Shown: piece by piece, positions 27,933 through 36,354 of the stretch
How the letters are laid out: every line of letters begins with the position of its first letter
How positions within the stretch are numbered: position 1 is the stretch's first letter
From: Streptomyces sp. V2I9
GTDB taxonomy: Bacteria > Actinomycetota > Actinomycetes > Streptomycetales > Streptomycetaceae
NCBI RefSeq assembly: GCF_030817475.1
Contig: NZ_JAUSZJ010000002.1
Location: 6,586,626-6,650,625, forward strand
Direction of reading: 5' to 3'
Length of the DNA: 64,000 nt
Notes under the pieces: model-generated
What the model was told of the DNA's origin: nothing
Databases searched by the model: none
What the model saw: only the letters and a program-made list of their open reading frames with translations
Position numbers and translations under genes: made by a program

Positions 27933-28712
27933 GTGAAGCAACTCCTGCGTGCGCTGAAGAGATGCTCCGTCGTCGTCGCCACCGTCGCCGTCGCGGTCGT
28001 CGGCCTCCAGCCCGTCACGGCCTCGGCCGCCCCCAACCCCGTCGTCGGCGGAACCCGCGCCGCCCAGGGCGAGTTCCCCTTCATGGTCCGGCTCTCCATG
28101 GGCTGCGGCGGCGCCCTCTACACCAAGGACATCGTCCTCACCGCCGCCCACTGCGTGAGCGGATCGGGCAACAACACCTCGATCACCGTCACCGGCGGGG
28201 TCGTCGACCTCCAGTCGTCCAGCGCGATCAAGGTCCGCTCCACCAAGGTCCTCCAGGCCCCCGGCTACAACGGCACCGGCAAGGACTGGGCGCTGATCAA
28301 GCTCGCCCAGCCCATCAACCTGCCCACGCTGAAGATCGCCACCACCACCGCCTACAACCAGGGCACATTCACCGTCGCGGGCTGGGGCGCCAACCGCGAG
28401 GGGGGCAGCCAGCAGCGCTACCTGCTCAAGGCCAACGTCCCGTTCGTCTCCGACGCCGACTGCCGCTCCGCCTACGGCAGCGAGCTCGTGGCCGCCGAGG
28501 AGATCTGCGCCGGATACCCCGACACCGGTGGCGTCGACACCTGCCAGGGCGACTCCGGCGGTCCGATGTTCCGCAGGGACAATGCCGGTGCGTGGATCCA
28601 GGTCGGCATCGTCAGCTGGGGCTACGGCTGCGCCCGGCCCGGCTACCCGGGCGTCTACACCGAGGTCTCGACCTTCGCGGCCGCCATCGCCTCGGCAGCC
28701 GGCACGCTCTGA
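27933..28712 (+). CDS. Secreted trypsin-like serine protease
   Basis: A 259-residue S1-family precursor. A signal peptide (MKQLLRALKRCSVVVATVAVAV...ASA) and a very short propeptide (APNP) precede the mature start VVGG. The catalytic triad is H73 (TAAHC), D118 (KDWALIKL) and S208 (CQGDSGGP). D202, six residues before the Ser, is the trypsin specificity residue, so cleavage after Arg/Lys is expected. Cysteine pairs around CGGALYTKDIVLTAAHC are conserved. This is the Streptomyces griseus trypsin type. The GTG start was chosen because it begins the signal peptide. Confidence 0.95.
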   Translation: MKQLLRALKRCSVVVATVAVAVVGLQPVTASAAPNPVVGGTRAAQGEFPFMVRLSMGCGGALYTKDIVLTAAHCVSGSGNNTSITVTGGVVDLQSSSAIKVRSTKVLQAPGYNGTGKDWALIKLAQPINLPTLKIATTTAYNQGTFTVAGWGANREGGSQQRYLLKANVPFVSDADCRSAYGSELVAAEEICAGYPDTGGVDTCQGDSGGPMFRRDNAGAWIQVGIVSWGYGCARPGYPGVYTEVSTFAAAIASAAGTL

Positions 28713-28768
28713 GGCCGCGCACCACCACCGCCCGGTCGCCCTCGGGTGATCAGGGCTGATCCACCCCC

Positions 28769-28798
28769 TGGGGGCTCCCGTACGGACGGGAGCCCCCA
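28769..28798 (+). terminator. Hairpin terminator after the trypsin gene
   Basis: A perfect 13-bp stem (28769-28781 with 28786-28798) with a 4-base loop lies 57 bases after the trypsin stop. The rest of the 369-bp gap up to 29081 shows no gene, and no clear promoter for the downstream operon could be picked out. Confidence 0.8.
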
Positions 28799-29081
28799 GA
28801 CCCATCTCCGGACCGTCCCCCCGCTCGGGGAACCGGCGCCGCCGGACCCGACGTCCGCTCTCTCCGGGACCGTGCGCCGAGACATCGCCGCGCCGCCGGG
28901 GGCTACGCCGCCGCACGGCCTTGCGCCCCCTGGCCCGCAGGCCGGTGGGGCGGGGGCGGGAACGCGTTGTCACTGGGGCAGCCTAGAGTCTCTCCCAATC
29001 GTCACGGTGCGTCGCCGTCGACGGGATTCTTCAGCATGCCGCCGGTACGGCGGCCGTCCGGAACAACGGGGAGAACAGCGC

Positions 29082-29942
29082 ATGGGGTGGGTTTCGGCGG
29101 GCGACTACGAAGTCGCTCTGGAGGCGGGCAAAGTGGTCTGCCGCAACGGGAAGGGCCGACGGCTGAAGTCCGTTCCGGCGAAGTTGAAGGACGATCCGGC
29201 GGTCGTCGGTCTCCGGCAGCTCACCGAGTGGCTGGACCGGCACGAGCGCCGGTGCCTGAGCGACGTCGAGCAGTGGATGGTGCGTTCGCTGCCCGTACCC
29301 ACCGCCGTGCTCGCCCGGGTCTGGCCCGACCCGGCGTGGCAGACCGCTCTGCGGGACGTGGTGGTCACCGGCGCGGACGGCGGGGTCGCCGGGTTCCTGC
29401 GCGACGTCGATCCCGAGCGCGGTCTCGGCCTCGTGGACCTGGACGGTGACACGGTCCGCATCACCCCGGACGTCGTCAGCGTGCCCCACCCCGTCCTCCT
29501 CGACGACCTGGACGAGCTGCGGGAATTCGCGGTCGAACTGGAAGTGCGCCAGAACGTCGAGCAGCTGTTCCGCGAGGTGTGGCACCGCCCGGCCGGGCTC
29601 GCCCCCGACACCACCTCCGTGGACACCTACGCCGGCGGCGTGTTCAAGGAACTGCGCTTCCTGCACGGCCGTGTCACCCAGCTCGGGTACCGCTCGCGCG
29701 GCGGATACGCGGTCTGCCCCGTCCTCGAGGACGGTGTCGGTGTCGAGGCGCGCATCTGGATCGGCGAGCACGACGGATACGACGCGTACGGCACCGAGAC
29801 GGGCCCCCTGGGCTGGACCGACGCCTCGGGGCGCGCGCTGACGGCAGCCGAGGTCGGCGCCGTGGCGTGGTCCGAAGGCATGCGCATGGCGGCGGCGCTC
29901 TACGCCGGCCGCGACGTGGAGGACGAGGAGCGGGCGGCATGA
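29082..29942 (+). CDS. DUF4132 domain protein, first gene of the MoxR/VWA operon
   Basis: A 286-residue soluble protein. The N-terminus (DYEVALEAGKVVCRNGKGRRLKSVPAKLKDDPAVVGLRQL) and the middle (VVSVPHPVLLDDLDELREFAVELEVRQNVEQLFREVW, then VFKELRFLHGRVTQLGYRSRGGY) follow the DUF4132 pattern. In E. coli that domain is carried by YehI/MolR. No catalytic motif is evident. Its stop overlaps the next ATG (ATGA), so it is translationally coupled to the 1731-residue protein. The family name is from resemblance; the function is unknown. The five-gene unit as a whole is discussed in the findings. Confidence 0.8.
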   Translation: MGWVSAGDYEVALEAGKVVCRNGKGRRLKSVPAKLKDDPAVVGLRQLTEWLDRHERRCLSDVEQWMVRSLPVPTAVLARVWPDPAWQTALRDVVVTGADGGVAGFLRDVDPERGLGLVDLDGDTVRITPDVVSVPHPVLLDDLDELREFAVELEVRQNVEQLFREVWHRPAGLAPDTTSVDTYAGGVFKELRFLHGRVTQLGYRSRGGYAVCPVLEDGVGVEARIWIGEHDGYDAYGTETGPLGWTDASGRALTAAEVGAVAWSEGMRMAAALYAGRDVEDEERAA

Positions 29943-32900
29943 GCATCACGACGAACACCGGAGCGAACACGGCGGCACCGGGCCCGGCGCCCCTCCCCGC
30001 CCAGAACCGGGGCCGCGGCGCCTTCGCCGCCGAGGCCCGCGCGGCGACCCTGCTGGACGCGGGTGCGATCCTCCCGGCCGGCACCACCGACCGGGACGAC
30101 GCCGACACGCTGACCGCCCGCACCTACACGCACACCGCCCTCGGGGACCGCCCGGTGGTCCGGCTCGTACCCGGCACGCTGGGCGACGCCGAGGACCTGG
30201 CGCTGGAGTTCCTGGGGCTGGCCCGGACCGCGGAGGCCCCCGTCGTGGGGCAGATCCGCCGCGAGACGCTGGGCTTTCCGGCCTGGGCCCTGGTCAACGA
30301 CCCGGCCAACGGGCACCACGCCCTCGCCCTGGTCAAGGACATCGAGCGGCTGGGCCGCCAGGCCAAGACCCGCGCCGGCGCGGCCAAGGAAGGCTTCGAC
30401 GAGCTCGGCACCCGGCTCGGCCGGGCCGTGCCGCACTTCCTCCCCACCTACTACGAGCAGGTGGCACGCCTCTTCCTCCAGGCCGAGAACGCCACCTACG
30501 CCGCCTCCTTCTTCGGCAAGGCCCGTGAGGCCGAGCGGGTCCACGGCCTGGTCGTGGACGAGGACCGGCAGCGCGCCGTCTTCCTGGAGTTCGCCCTCGC
30601 CGGCGCGCTGACCGTCAAGGCGCTGCGGCAGTACGTGCGCGACCTGGTGGCCCGGCTCGCACCGGCGGACGCCTGGGCACAGTTCCGCCGGCTGCTGGTG
30701 GAGCGCTGCGCCGCCGGCATGCCGCCGTACGCGGCGCTGCCGCAGGACGTACGCACGCTGGTCAAGGCCGCCGGGCTGGACCGCGACAGTGCGGAACGCG
30801 AACTGGTGGCAGATCTGATCGGTTCTCCCGGAGTCGTCCGGGCCCCTGCCTCGTTCTGGGCCACCTACACCTCCGCGCTCACCGCCCTCGCGCGAACGGA
30901 CGTGTCCGTGCGCGCCCGGCTCCTCGGGTTCTTCCCCGAAACCTTCGGCGAGAGCGGCCGGGACACGATGGACGAGTCCGGCTGGCTCGGGCTGCTGGCC
31001 GAGTCCGGCGCCGAGGAGCTGCTCACCGCCCTTCCGGACCGTTCCGGCCAGGACTCCCCCGACTCCGCGGCCCCTCTCGACACGGCCGTCTCCCCGGCCG
31101 ACTGGCTCGCCCGCTGGGAGGCGTACCGGCAGCGGAACTGGGCCACCCCGGGCCGCAGCCCGCGCACCCTGGACCTGGCCGCCCGGATGACGGACCGGCT
31201 GCGCGCCGACGGACGCCCCGTCGAACTGTTCCAGGGCCGCTGGCGGCGCACCGCCGACCTGGACCTTCTCGACCTCTTCCTCGCCTCCGGGGTCCCCGTG
31301 ACCGAGCCGGACGACGAGAACACGGGCCGTGGCGGCGAGCGGTCGCACGGCTTCGCGCTGGGCGAGTGGCTCACCGACGAGGCACCGGGGCGCCGCGACC
31401 TCGTCGCCGTGGCCGGCCACCCGGACTTCCGCGACCTCCTGCGCCGGAACGCCGGCGGCCTCGGTCACCGCCGCGGCCAGCGGCTGAGCGACGCCGGTAT
31501 GGCGAAACTGGCCGCGCACCCGGTGCTCTCCGTCCTGCTGCGCGAGTGGCTGACCGCCTGCGCCGAGGAGTACACCGCCGCACGCGGACTCCCCGGACTG
31601 CGCCTGGCCTTCCAGAAGCTTTCTCCGTTCCGCACGGTCGTCGCGGACGTCGCCCCCGAGGCCGCGCGCCTCCTCGAACAGCACGACGTCGTCCCGCTGC
31701 TCGTCTCCACCCTGCGCACCGGCGTCTTCGACGAACTGGGCTGGCCCGCGCTCGACGAGACCTACGTCGAACTCGCCGCCGAGGTCGCCGCCGCAGGGCG
31801 CGGGCGGAACAACCGGGCGCAGAACGTCGGCGTGACCGACGCGTGGCCCGCGCTGATCCTGAACACGCCGGAGCGGGCCGTCGTCGTCGGCCCGGAGGGC
31901 GTGCTGCTGCGGCACACCCTGCGCCTGCCCTCCACCACCGACCGGTGGCGGACACCTGCATTCCGCTACGTCGACGGCGAACTGCTGGTGATCTGGTGGG
32001 AGGACGACGAGCAGCGCGGCTACTGGTCGCACCGCCCCGCCGAGGTGTTCACCGTCGGCGGCGACCAGGTCCCCCGCTGGGGCCGCCCCAGCCTCTCGGA
32101 CGAGGTCGGCGTGCCGCTGCCCGGAGGCGGCCGGGCCACGGGCGGCAAGACCCTGCACGCGGGCGACACCACCCTCCCGCCCCAGCGCGCCGTCCTCTCC
32201 GACGGCACCGGGCACTGGCGGGAGGGCCACCAGGGCACCCAGCGCGTGTGGCTGGAGTACGACCCGGCCACCGGCACCCACGGCCGCGCCTCCCTCCCCG
32301 GCTTCCTCCGCTCCGGAATCCAGGACGGAACCCGGCTCCTCGCCGAGCACTGCCAGGTGCTGCCCCTCCAGCCCGGCCTGGAGACCACCCCCTTCGGCAC
32401 GGACGGCACGGTCCTCGGCCGGTGGGTCCGCCGCACCGCCGCCGAGCCCGGCACCGCCGCGCCCGCGAACGGCTCCCGGACCGTCGCCGGCACCCCCGAC
32501 GGCCACACGGTCGCCCTGCCCCACCCATTGCCCGACGGAACCCTCGCGGTACCGCTCGGCGCCCTCACCCTGCCCGGCGGGTCACGGGCCGTCGCGGTTC
32601 TGCGTCACCGTTTCGTCGAAGTGCATCCCGCGGACACCGACGGCACCGCCTGCCTGTGGTCCGTCGGCACCGACTCGTCCCGCGGGGGCGATGCGGCGGG
32701 CACCCCCTATGTGCCTCCCGTCGCCTACTGGCACGCCCTCCGCCCGCGGGACGAGCAGGGCTCCGCCGCCCTGCGGAAGCTGACCGACGACCGCGGCCAG
32801 GAGCTGTTCGACGCGGTCGCCGACGCGGTCATCCGGCACACGCGGGCATCCCGTGCCGTCGAGGAGTACACCGGGCCCTCGGCGTGGGAGATGAGCGAGG

Positions 32901-35134
32901 AGGCCGTCGCCCGGGTGCTGCCCGAGGTGTCCGACGAACGGCTCCTCACCGGCGTGACCGCGGTCGCGTGGAACGCGGTGGACCGGGCCGTCGAGGTCGC
33001 CCGGTACCTGGACCCGCCCGCACCCGCGCAGCCGGCCACGCCCCAGCACACCGCACGCACCAAGGGCATGTTCTTCGACCACGAGCCCGAGCACGGCGAC
33101 GACACGACCCTGCGGGCCGCCACCGCCTGGGGCTCCGATCAGATGCGCGGCTCCTGGTGGGGAGGCGGCAGCCGGTGGACGGCGATCCGGCAGATCCTCG
33201 CCGTCAACCACGTCCTCGGCGGTGAGCCGGCGTTCGGCCCGCCCACGCCGTCGAAGGTCCCCTTCACCCCTGTGGACGGCTGGCAGCGCGACGAGTTCAC
33301 CGTGCCCGGCGAATCCCCCGCCTGGACCTCCCTCCTCGACAAGCTGCCCGAACTGGCCTACCGGGCCGCCTCGGAGGCCACCTCCCCCGAGCACCGCGCC
33401 GGACTCCTCGTACTGCTGGACGCCTTCGCCGCCGGCCCGCTGGCCGACCCCGCGGGAACGGTCCGGCGGGTGGAGCTCGTCGAACAGCTCGACACGGCGA
33501 CGCTCGGGCGGACGGGACGTCCCGAGGCCGTGCACCGCCTCGGCCAGGTGCTACGCAAGGGCTCCCGCACCGTCGTGGTTCTGGCCGACCACGGCCGCAA
33601 CTCCCGGGAGGACGCGGCCCGCTGGCTCGCCCTGGACCACGACCCGACCGGAGCCTTCGGCCCCGTCCCCGGCTTCACCCTTGCCCGTGAGCACGTCTAC
33701 CGGCAGGGGATCGCCCGCGACCGGCTCACCCGGCTCACCACCCTGGTGCGGGAGAAAGGCCCGGCGCCCTGGCGTCCGGAAGCCGCCGAGGCATTCCACA
33801 CGGCCACCGGAATCGGCCCCCTCCAGGCCACCGCGCTGCTGTCGGCGGCCGTGGCGGAGCCCGCCGCCGAGGTGCTGGCTCTGCTCGGCACGAAGACACG
33901 CGCCCTCGAGACGGCCCAGGAGCGGCTGGACGCCCTGGACCGCGACGGCCGGCACACCGTGCTCCGGGCGCTGCTGCCCGCGGACCCGGCTGAGCTGTGG
34001 TCCACGGGCCCCGACGTCCGGGCCGCCGCCGAGATGTGGCGGGAACACCTCGGCTCCCTCGTCCGCGTCCCCGAGGAACTGGACCTCGACCTCACCGGCG
34101 CCCCGGCCGAGGCCGTCGATCTGATCCTCAACTCGGGCACCCGGAGCTGGCTCACCCACGACACTCCCGTACCGGACGGCAGCACCCGCCCCGCCCTGTG
34201 CCGCGTGAGCGCACGCGGAGCGGTCTCGAGCGCACTGACAGCGCTGCGCACCCTCGCGTACACGCTGCCCCACGGACACCCCTTGCGAGCCCACCTGCCC
34301 ACCGCCCTCGCGGCCCTGCGCAGCCGGCTCGCCGACCCCGGACTGGTGCTGGACCTCGGTCTGAACTGGACCGACTCCGGAGCCCCGATCGGTACCGCGA
34401 TCCGCGCCGCACATGGGCTCCCCGAGTCCGGCGGCGCCGAGGCCGACGGAATGGCCAGGGCCGGTACGGCGCTGCTCCTCGCCCCCGCCTACGGCGACAG
34501 AGAGAAGCTGCTGATCCGCCCGGCCGGCCTGGAGGGTCCCGACGATCCGGCGTTCGGCCTGATCGAGGGCACCGTCAGCCCCCACGTCACCGGTGACCTC
34601 CACGCCCTGCGCGCCCTGCTGGGCCAGGAGACCGACGCCCTGGTCGCGGCGGGCGCACCCGACGGCTCCCCGTGCCACCCGGCCCAGGACCCGACCCGTG
34701 CGGTACCGCACCTGGTGGCCGAGGCGGCCGACACCCTCTCCCTGGGCGCGGACGCCGCCGCGCTCTACCTGATGCTGCTCGCCCTGCCCGACCCCACGGA
34801 CCGCAACTGCGTCCGCTGGACCGGGTGGAAGCCGGCCCGGATCAAGAAGGCCCGAGCGGAACTCGCCGCCACCGACCTCGTCGTGGAGGCGAAACGCTCC
34901 CGCGCCGGCCGCACCCTCTTCCTGCCCTGCGGCTGGCTGGAACGCGGCGCCCCCGGCCTGCCGCTGGAGACCTGGAAGGAAAGCCTCTACCCCGTGGCGG
35001 GGTCCGCCCGGACCCTGCCCCACCTCCCCGTGCCCGCGCTGTTCGCAGCCGCCTGGGCGCGGGTCCGGGGCGGCGACGCCCCCGCCTTCGAAGAACTGGA
35101 CACCCGCGCCACCCGGAAGGGCCGCCGCCGATGA
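29939..35134 (+). CDS. 1731-residue protein of unknown function, MoxR/VWA operon
   Basis: A very large soluble protein starting MSITTNTGANTAAPG. There is no signal peptide or membrane helix. Large parts read as helical repeats (residues 60-650 and again about 1100-1560). In between lies a beta-rich middle section with VLLRHTLRLPSTTDRWRTPAFRYVDGELLVIWWEDDEQRGYW and further Trp-rich stretches. The end (ARIKKARAELAATDLVVEAKRSRAGRTLFLPCGWLERG) could be a winged-helix-like element. I recognise no catalytic signature. It overlaps its neighbours by ATGA on both sides. Size and context suggest a scaffold or the client of the ATPase; that is inference. It could be a far-diverged long DUF4132-type protein, since such proteins accompany this ATPase. 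Confidence 0.85.
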   Translation: MSITTNTGANTAAPGPAPLPAQNRGRGAFAAEARAATLLDAGAILPAGTTDRDDADTLTARTYTHTALGDRPVVRLVPGTLGDAEDLALEFLGLARTAEAPVVGQIRRETLGFPAWALVNDPANGHHALALVKDIERLGRQAKTRAGAAKEGFDELGTRLGRAVPHFLPTYYEQVARLFLQAENATYAASFFGKAREAERVHGLVVDEDRQRAVFLEFALAGALTVKALRQYVRDLVARLAPADAWAQFRRLLVERCAAGMPPYAALPQDVRTLVKAAGLDRDSAERELVADLIGSPGVVRAPASFWATYTSALTALARTDVSVRARLLGFFPETFGESGRDTMDESGWLGLLAESGAEELLTALPDRSGQDSPDSAAPLDTAVSPADWLARWEAYRQRNWATPGRSPRTLDLAARMTDRLRADGRPVELFQGRWRRTADLDLLDLFLASGVPVTEPDDENTGRGGERSHGFALGEWLTDEAPGRRDLVAVAGHPDFRDLLRRNAGGLGHRRGQRLSDAGMAKLAAHPVLSVLLREWLTACAEEYTAARGLPGLRLAFQKLSPFRTVVADVAPEAARLLEQHDVVPLLVSTLRTGVFDELGWPALDETYVELAAEVAAAGRGRNNRAQNVGVTDAWPALILNTPERAVVVGPEGVLLRHTLRLPSTTDRWRTPAFRYVDGELLVIWWEDDEQRGYWSHRPAEVFTVGGDQVPRWGRPSLSDEVGVPLPGGGRATGGKTLHAGDTTLPPQRAVLSDGTGHWREGHQGTQRVWLEYDPATGTHGRASLPGFLRSGIQDGTRLLAEHCQVLPLQPGLETTPFGTDGTVLGRWVRRTAAEPGTAAPANGSRTVAGTPDGHTVALPHPLPDGTLAVPLGALTLPGGSRAVAVLRHRFVEVHPADTDGTACLWSVGTDSSRGGDAAGTPYVPPVAYWHALRPRDEQGSAALRKLTDDRGQELFDAVADAVIRHTRASRAVEEYTGPSAWEMSEEAVARVLPEVSDERLLTGVTAVAWNAVDRAVEVARYLDPPAPAQPATPQHTARTKGMFFDHEPEHGDDTTLRAATAWGSDQMRGSWWGGGSRWTAIRQILAVNHVLGGEPAFGPPTPSKVPFTPVDGWQRDEFTVPGESPAWTSLLDKLPELAYRAASEATSPEHRAGLLVLLDAFAAGPLADPAGTVRRVELVEQLDTATLGRTGRPEAVHRLGQVLRKGSRTVVVLADHGRNSREDAARWLALDHDPTGAFGPVPGFTLAREHVYRQGIARDRLTRLTTLVREKGPAPWRPEAAEAFHTATGIGPLQATALLSAAVAEPAAEVLALLGTKTRALETAQERLDALDRDGRHTVLRALLPADPAELWSTGPDVRAAAEMWREHLGSLVRVPEELDLDLTGAPAEAVDLILNSGTRSWLTHDTPVPDGSTRPALCRVSARGAVSSALTALRTLAYTLPHGHPLRAHLPTALAALRSRLADPGLVLDLGLNWTDSGAPIGTAIRAAHGLPESGGAEADGMARAGTALLLAPAYGDREKLLIRPAGLEGPDDPAFGLIEGTVSPHVTGDLHALRALLGQETDALVAAGAPDGSPCHPAQDPTRAVPHLVAEAADTLSLGADAAALYLMLLALPDPTDRNCVRWTGWKPARIKKARAELAATDLVVEAKRSRAGRTLFLPCGWLERGAPGLPLETWKESLYPVAGSARTLPHLPVPALFAAAWARVRGGDAPAFEELDTRATRKGRRR

Positions 35135-36351
35135 CGAACGACACCACGACCACCCCGGAGAGCGCCACGGGAGCTCTGCCGGGCCAGGCGACGGCGCCCG
35201 GCCGCGCGCCACGGCAGATCACACCGCCCGAGGACCGGTACGCCACCGAGCTGGCCTTCCTCGCCGCCCACGACACCGGGCCCCGACCTCCCGGATGGCT
35301 CCTCACCCCCCGTGCCGTCGTCACCTTCGTGATGGGCAGCTCGGGCGACGCACTGAGCCTGCCGAAGGACGCCCGCCCCGGAACCGGGGTGCCCCGCCGT
35401 CTGGTGATCGAGCAGAAGTTCGTCGGCGAGCGCGCCCTGGTCGAGCGGTGTGTGGTCACCCTCGCCGGGGAACGCGGGCTCCTTCTCGTGGGTGAGCCCG
35501 GCACCGCCAAGTCCCTGCTCTCCGAGCTGCTGTCGGCGGCCGTCTGCGGGACCAGCGCGCTCACCGTGCAGGGCACCGCGGGCACCACCGAGGACCAGCT
35601 CAAGTACGGCTGGAACTACGCGCTGCTGCTCGCCCAGGGGCCCACCGAACAGGCCCTGGTGCCGTCCCCGGTCCTCACCGCCATGAACCGGGGGGCCGTC
35701 GCCCGCGTCGAGGAGGTCACCCGCTGTCTGCCGGAGGTCCAGGACGCCCTCGTGTCCCTGCTCTCCGAGCGGCGGATCGCGGTGCCCGAACTGGCGGGCG
35801 GCGAAGGGGCGCAGGTGCACGCGGCCCCCGGCTTCACCCTCATCGCCACCGCCAACCTCCGGGACAAGGGCGTATCGGAGATGTCCGCGGCGCTGAAGCG
35901 GCGCTTCAACTTCGAGACCGTGGGGCTCATCGGTGACGTGGACGCCGAGACCGCGCTCGTCCGGCGCCAGTCGCGGGCCGCCGTCGAGCGCGTGGGCGCG
36001 GCCTACCAGGTGGACGACGCGGTCCTCGAAGCCCTGGTCACCGCTTTCCGGGACCTGCGGGACGGCCGCTCCGCGGAGGGCTGGGAGGTCGAGCGCCCTT
36101 CCACGGTGATGAGCACGGCGGAGGCCGTCTCCGTCGCGGGCGCGCTGGGCCTGGCCGCAGCCTATTTCCCCGGCGACCGGGACGTGCTCTCCCTGCTGCC
36201 CGGCCATCTGCTCGGCGTCGTCCGGAAGGACGATCCCGCCGACGCGGCACGGCTGCTCGGTTACTGGGACGGGCCGGTCCGCAGGCGCGCGGAGCAGGGT
36301 TCGGCCACCTGGCGTGCGCTGTGGGACCTGCGCTCGGTGCTGGAGAACTGA
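35131..36351 (+). CDS. MoxR-type AAA+ ATPase (YehL-like)
   Basis: A 406-residue AAA+ ATPase. Walker A is VGEPGTAKSLLSE (K127). The Walker B position reads VARVEEVTRC, with Glu194-Glu195 where most MoxR proteins have Asp-Glu. Then come VQDALVSLLSERR, sensor 1 LIATANLRD (N242) and the arginine region ALKRRFNFE. About 90 residues precede the AAA core, and a helical lid follows. MoxR ATPases work with VWA proteins to remodel or metallate client proteins, and a VWA protein is encoded by the next gene. It begins in an ATGA overlap and ends three bases before the next gene. Confidence 0.93.
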   Translation: MTNDTTTTPESATGALPGQATAPGRAPRQITPPEDRYATELAFLAAHDTGPRPPGWLLTPRAVVTFVMGSSGDALSLPKDARPGTGVPRRLVIEQKFVGERALVERCVVTLAGERGLLLVGEPGTAKSLLSELLSAAVCGTSALTVQGTAGTTEDQLKYGWNYALLLAQGPTEQALVPSPVLTAMNRGAVARVEEVTRCLPEVQDALVSLLSERRIAVPELAGGEGAQVHAAPGFTLIATANLRDKGVSEMSAALKRRFNFETVGLIGDVDAETALVRRQSRAAVERVGAAYQVDDAVLEALVTAFRDLRDGRSAEGWEVERPSTVMSTAEAVSVAGALGLAAAYFPGDRDVLSLLPGHLLGVVRKDDPADAARLLGYWDGPVRRRAEQGSATWRALWDLRSVLEN

Positions 36352-36354
36352 CGG

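Noticed and set aside
28964..28989. Promoter for the MoxR/VWA operon (TTGTCA and TAGAGT)
   Set aside because: The spacing of about 11 bases is too short for a standard promoter, so no promoter is claimed.
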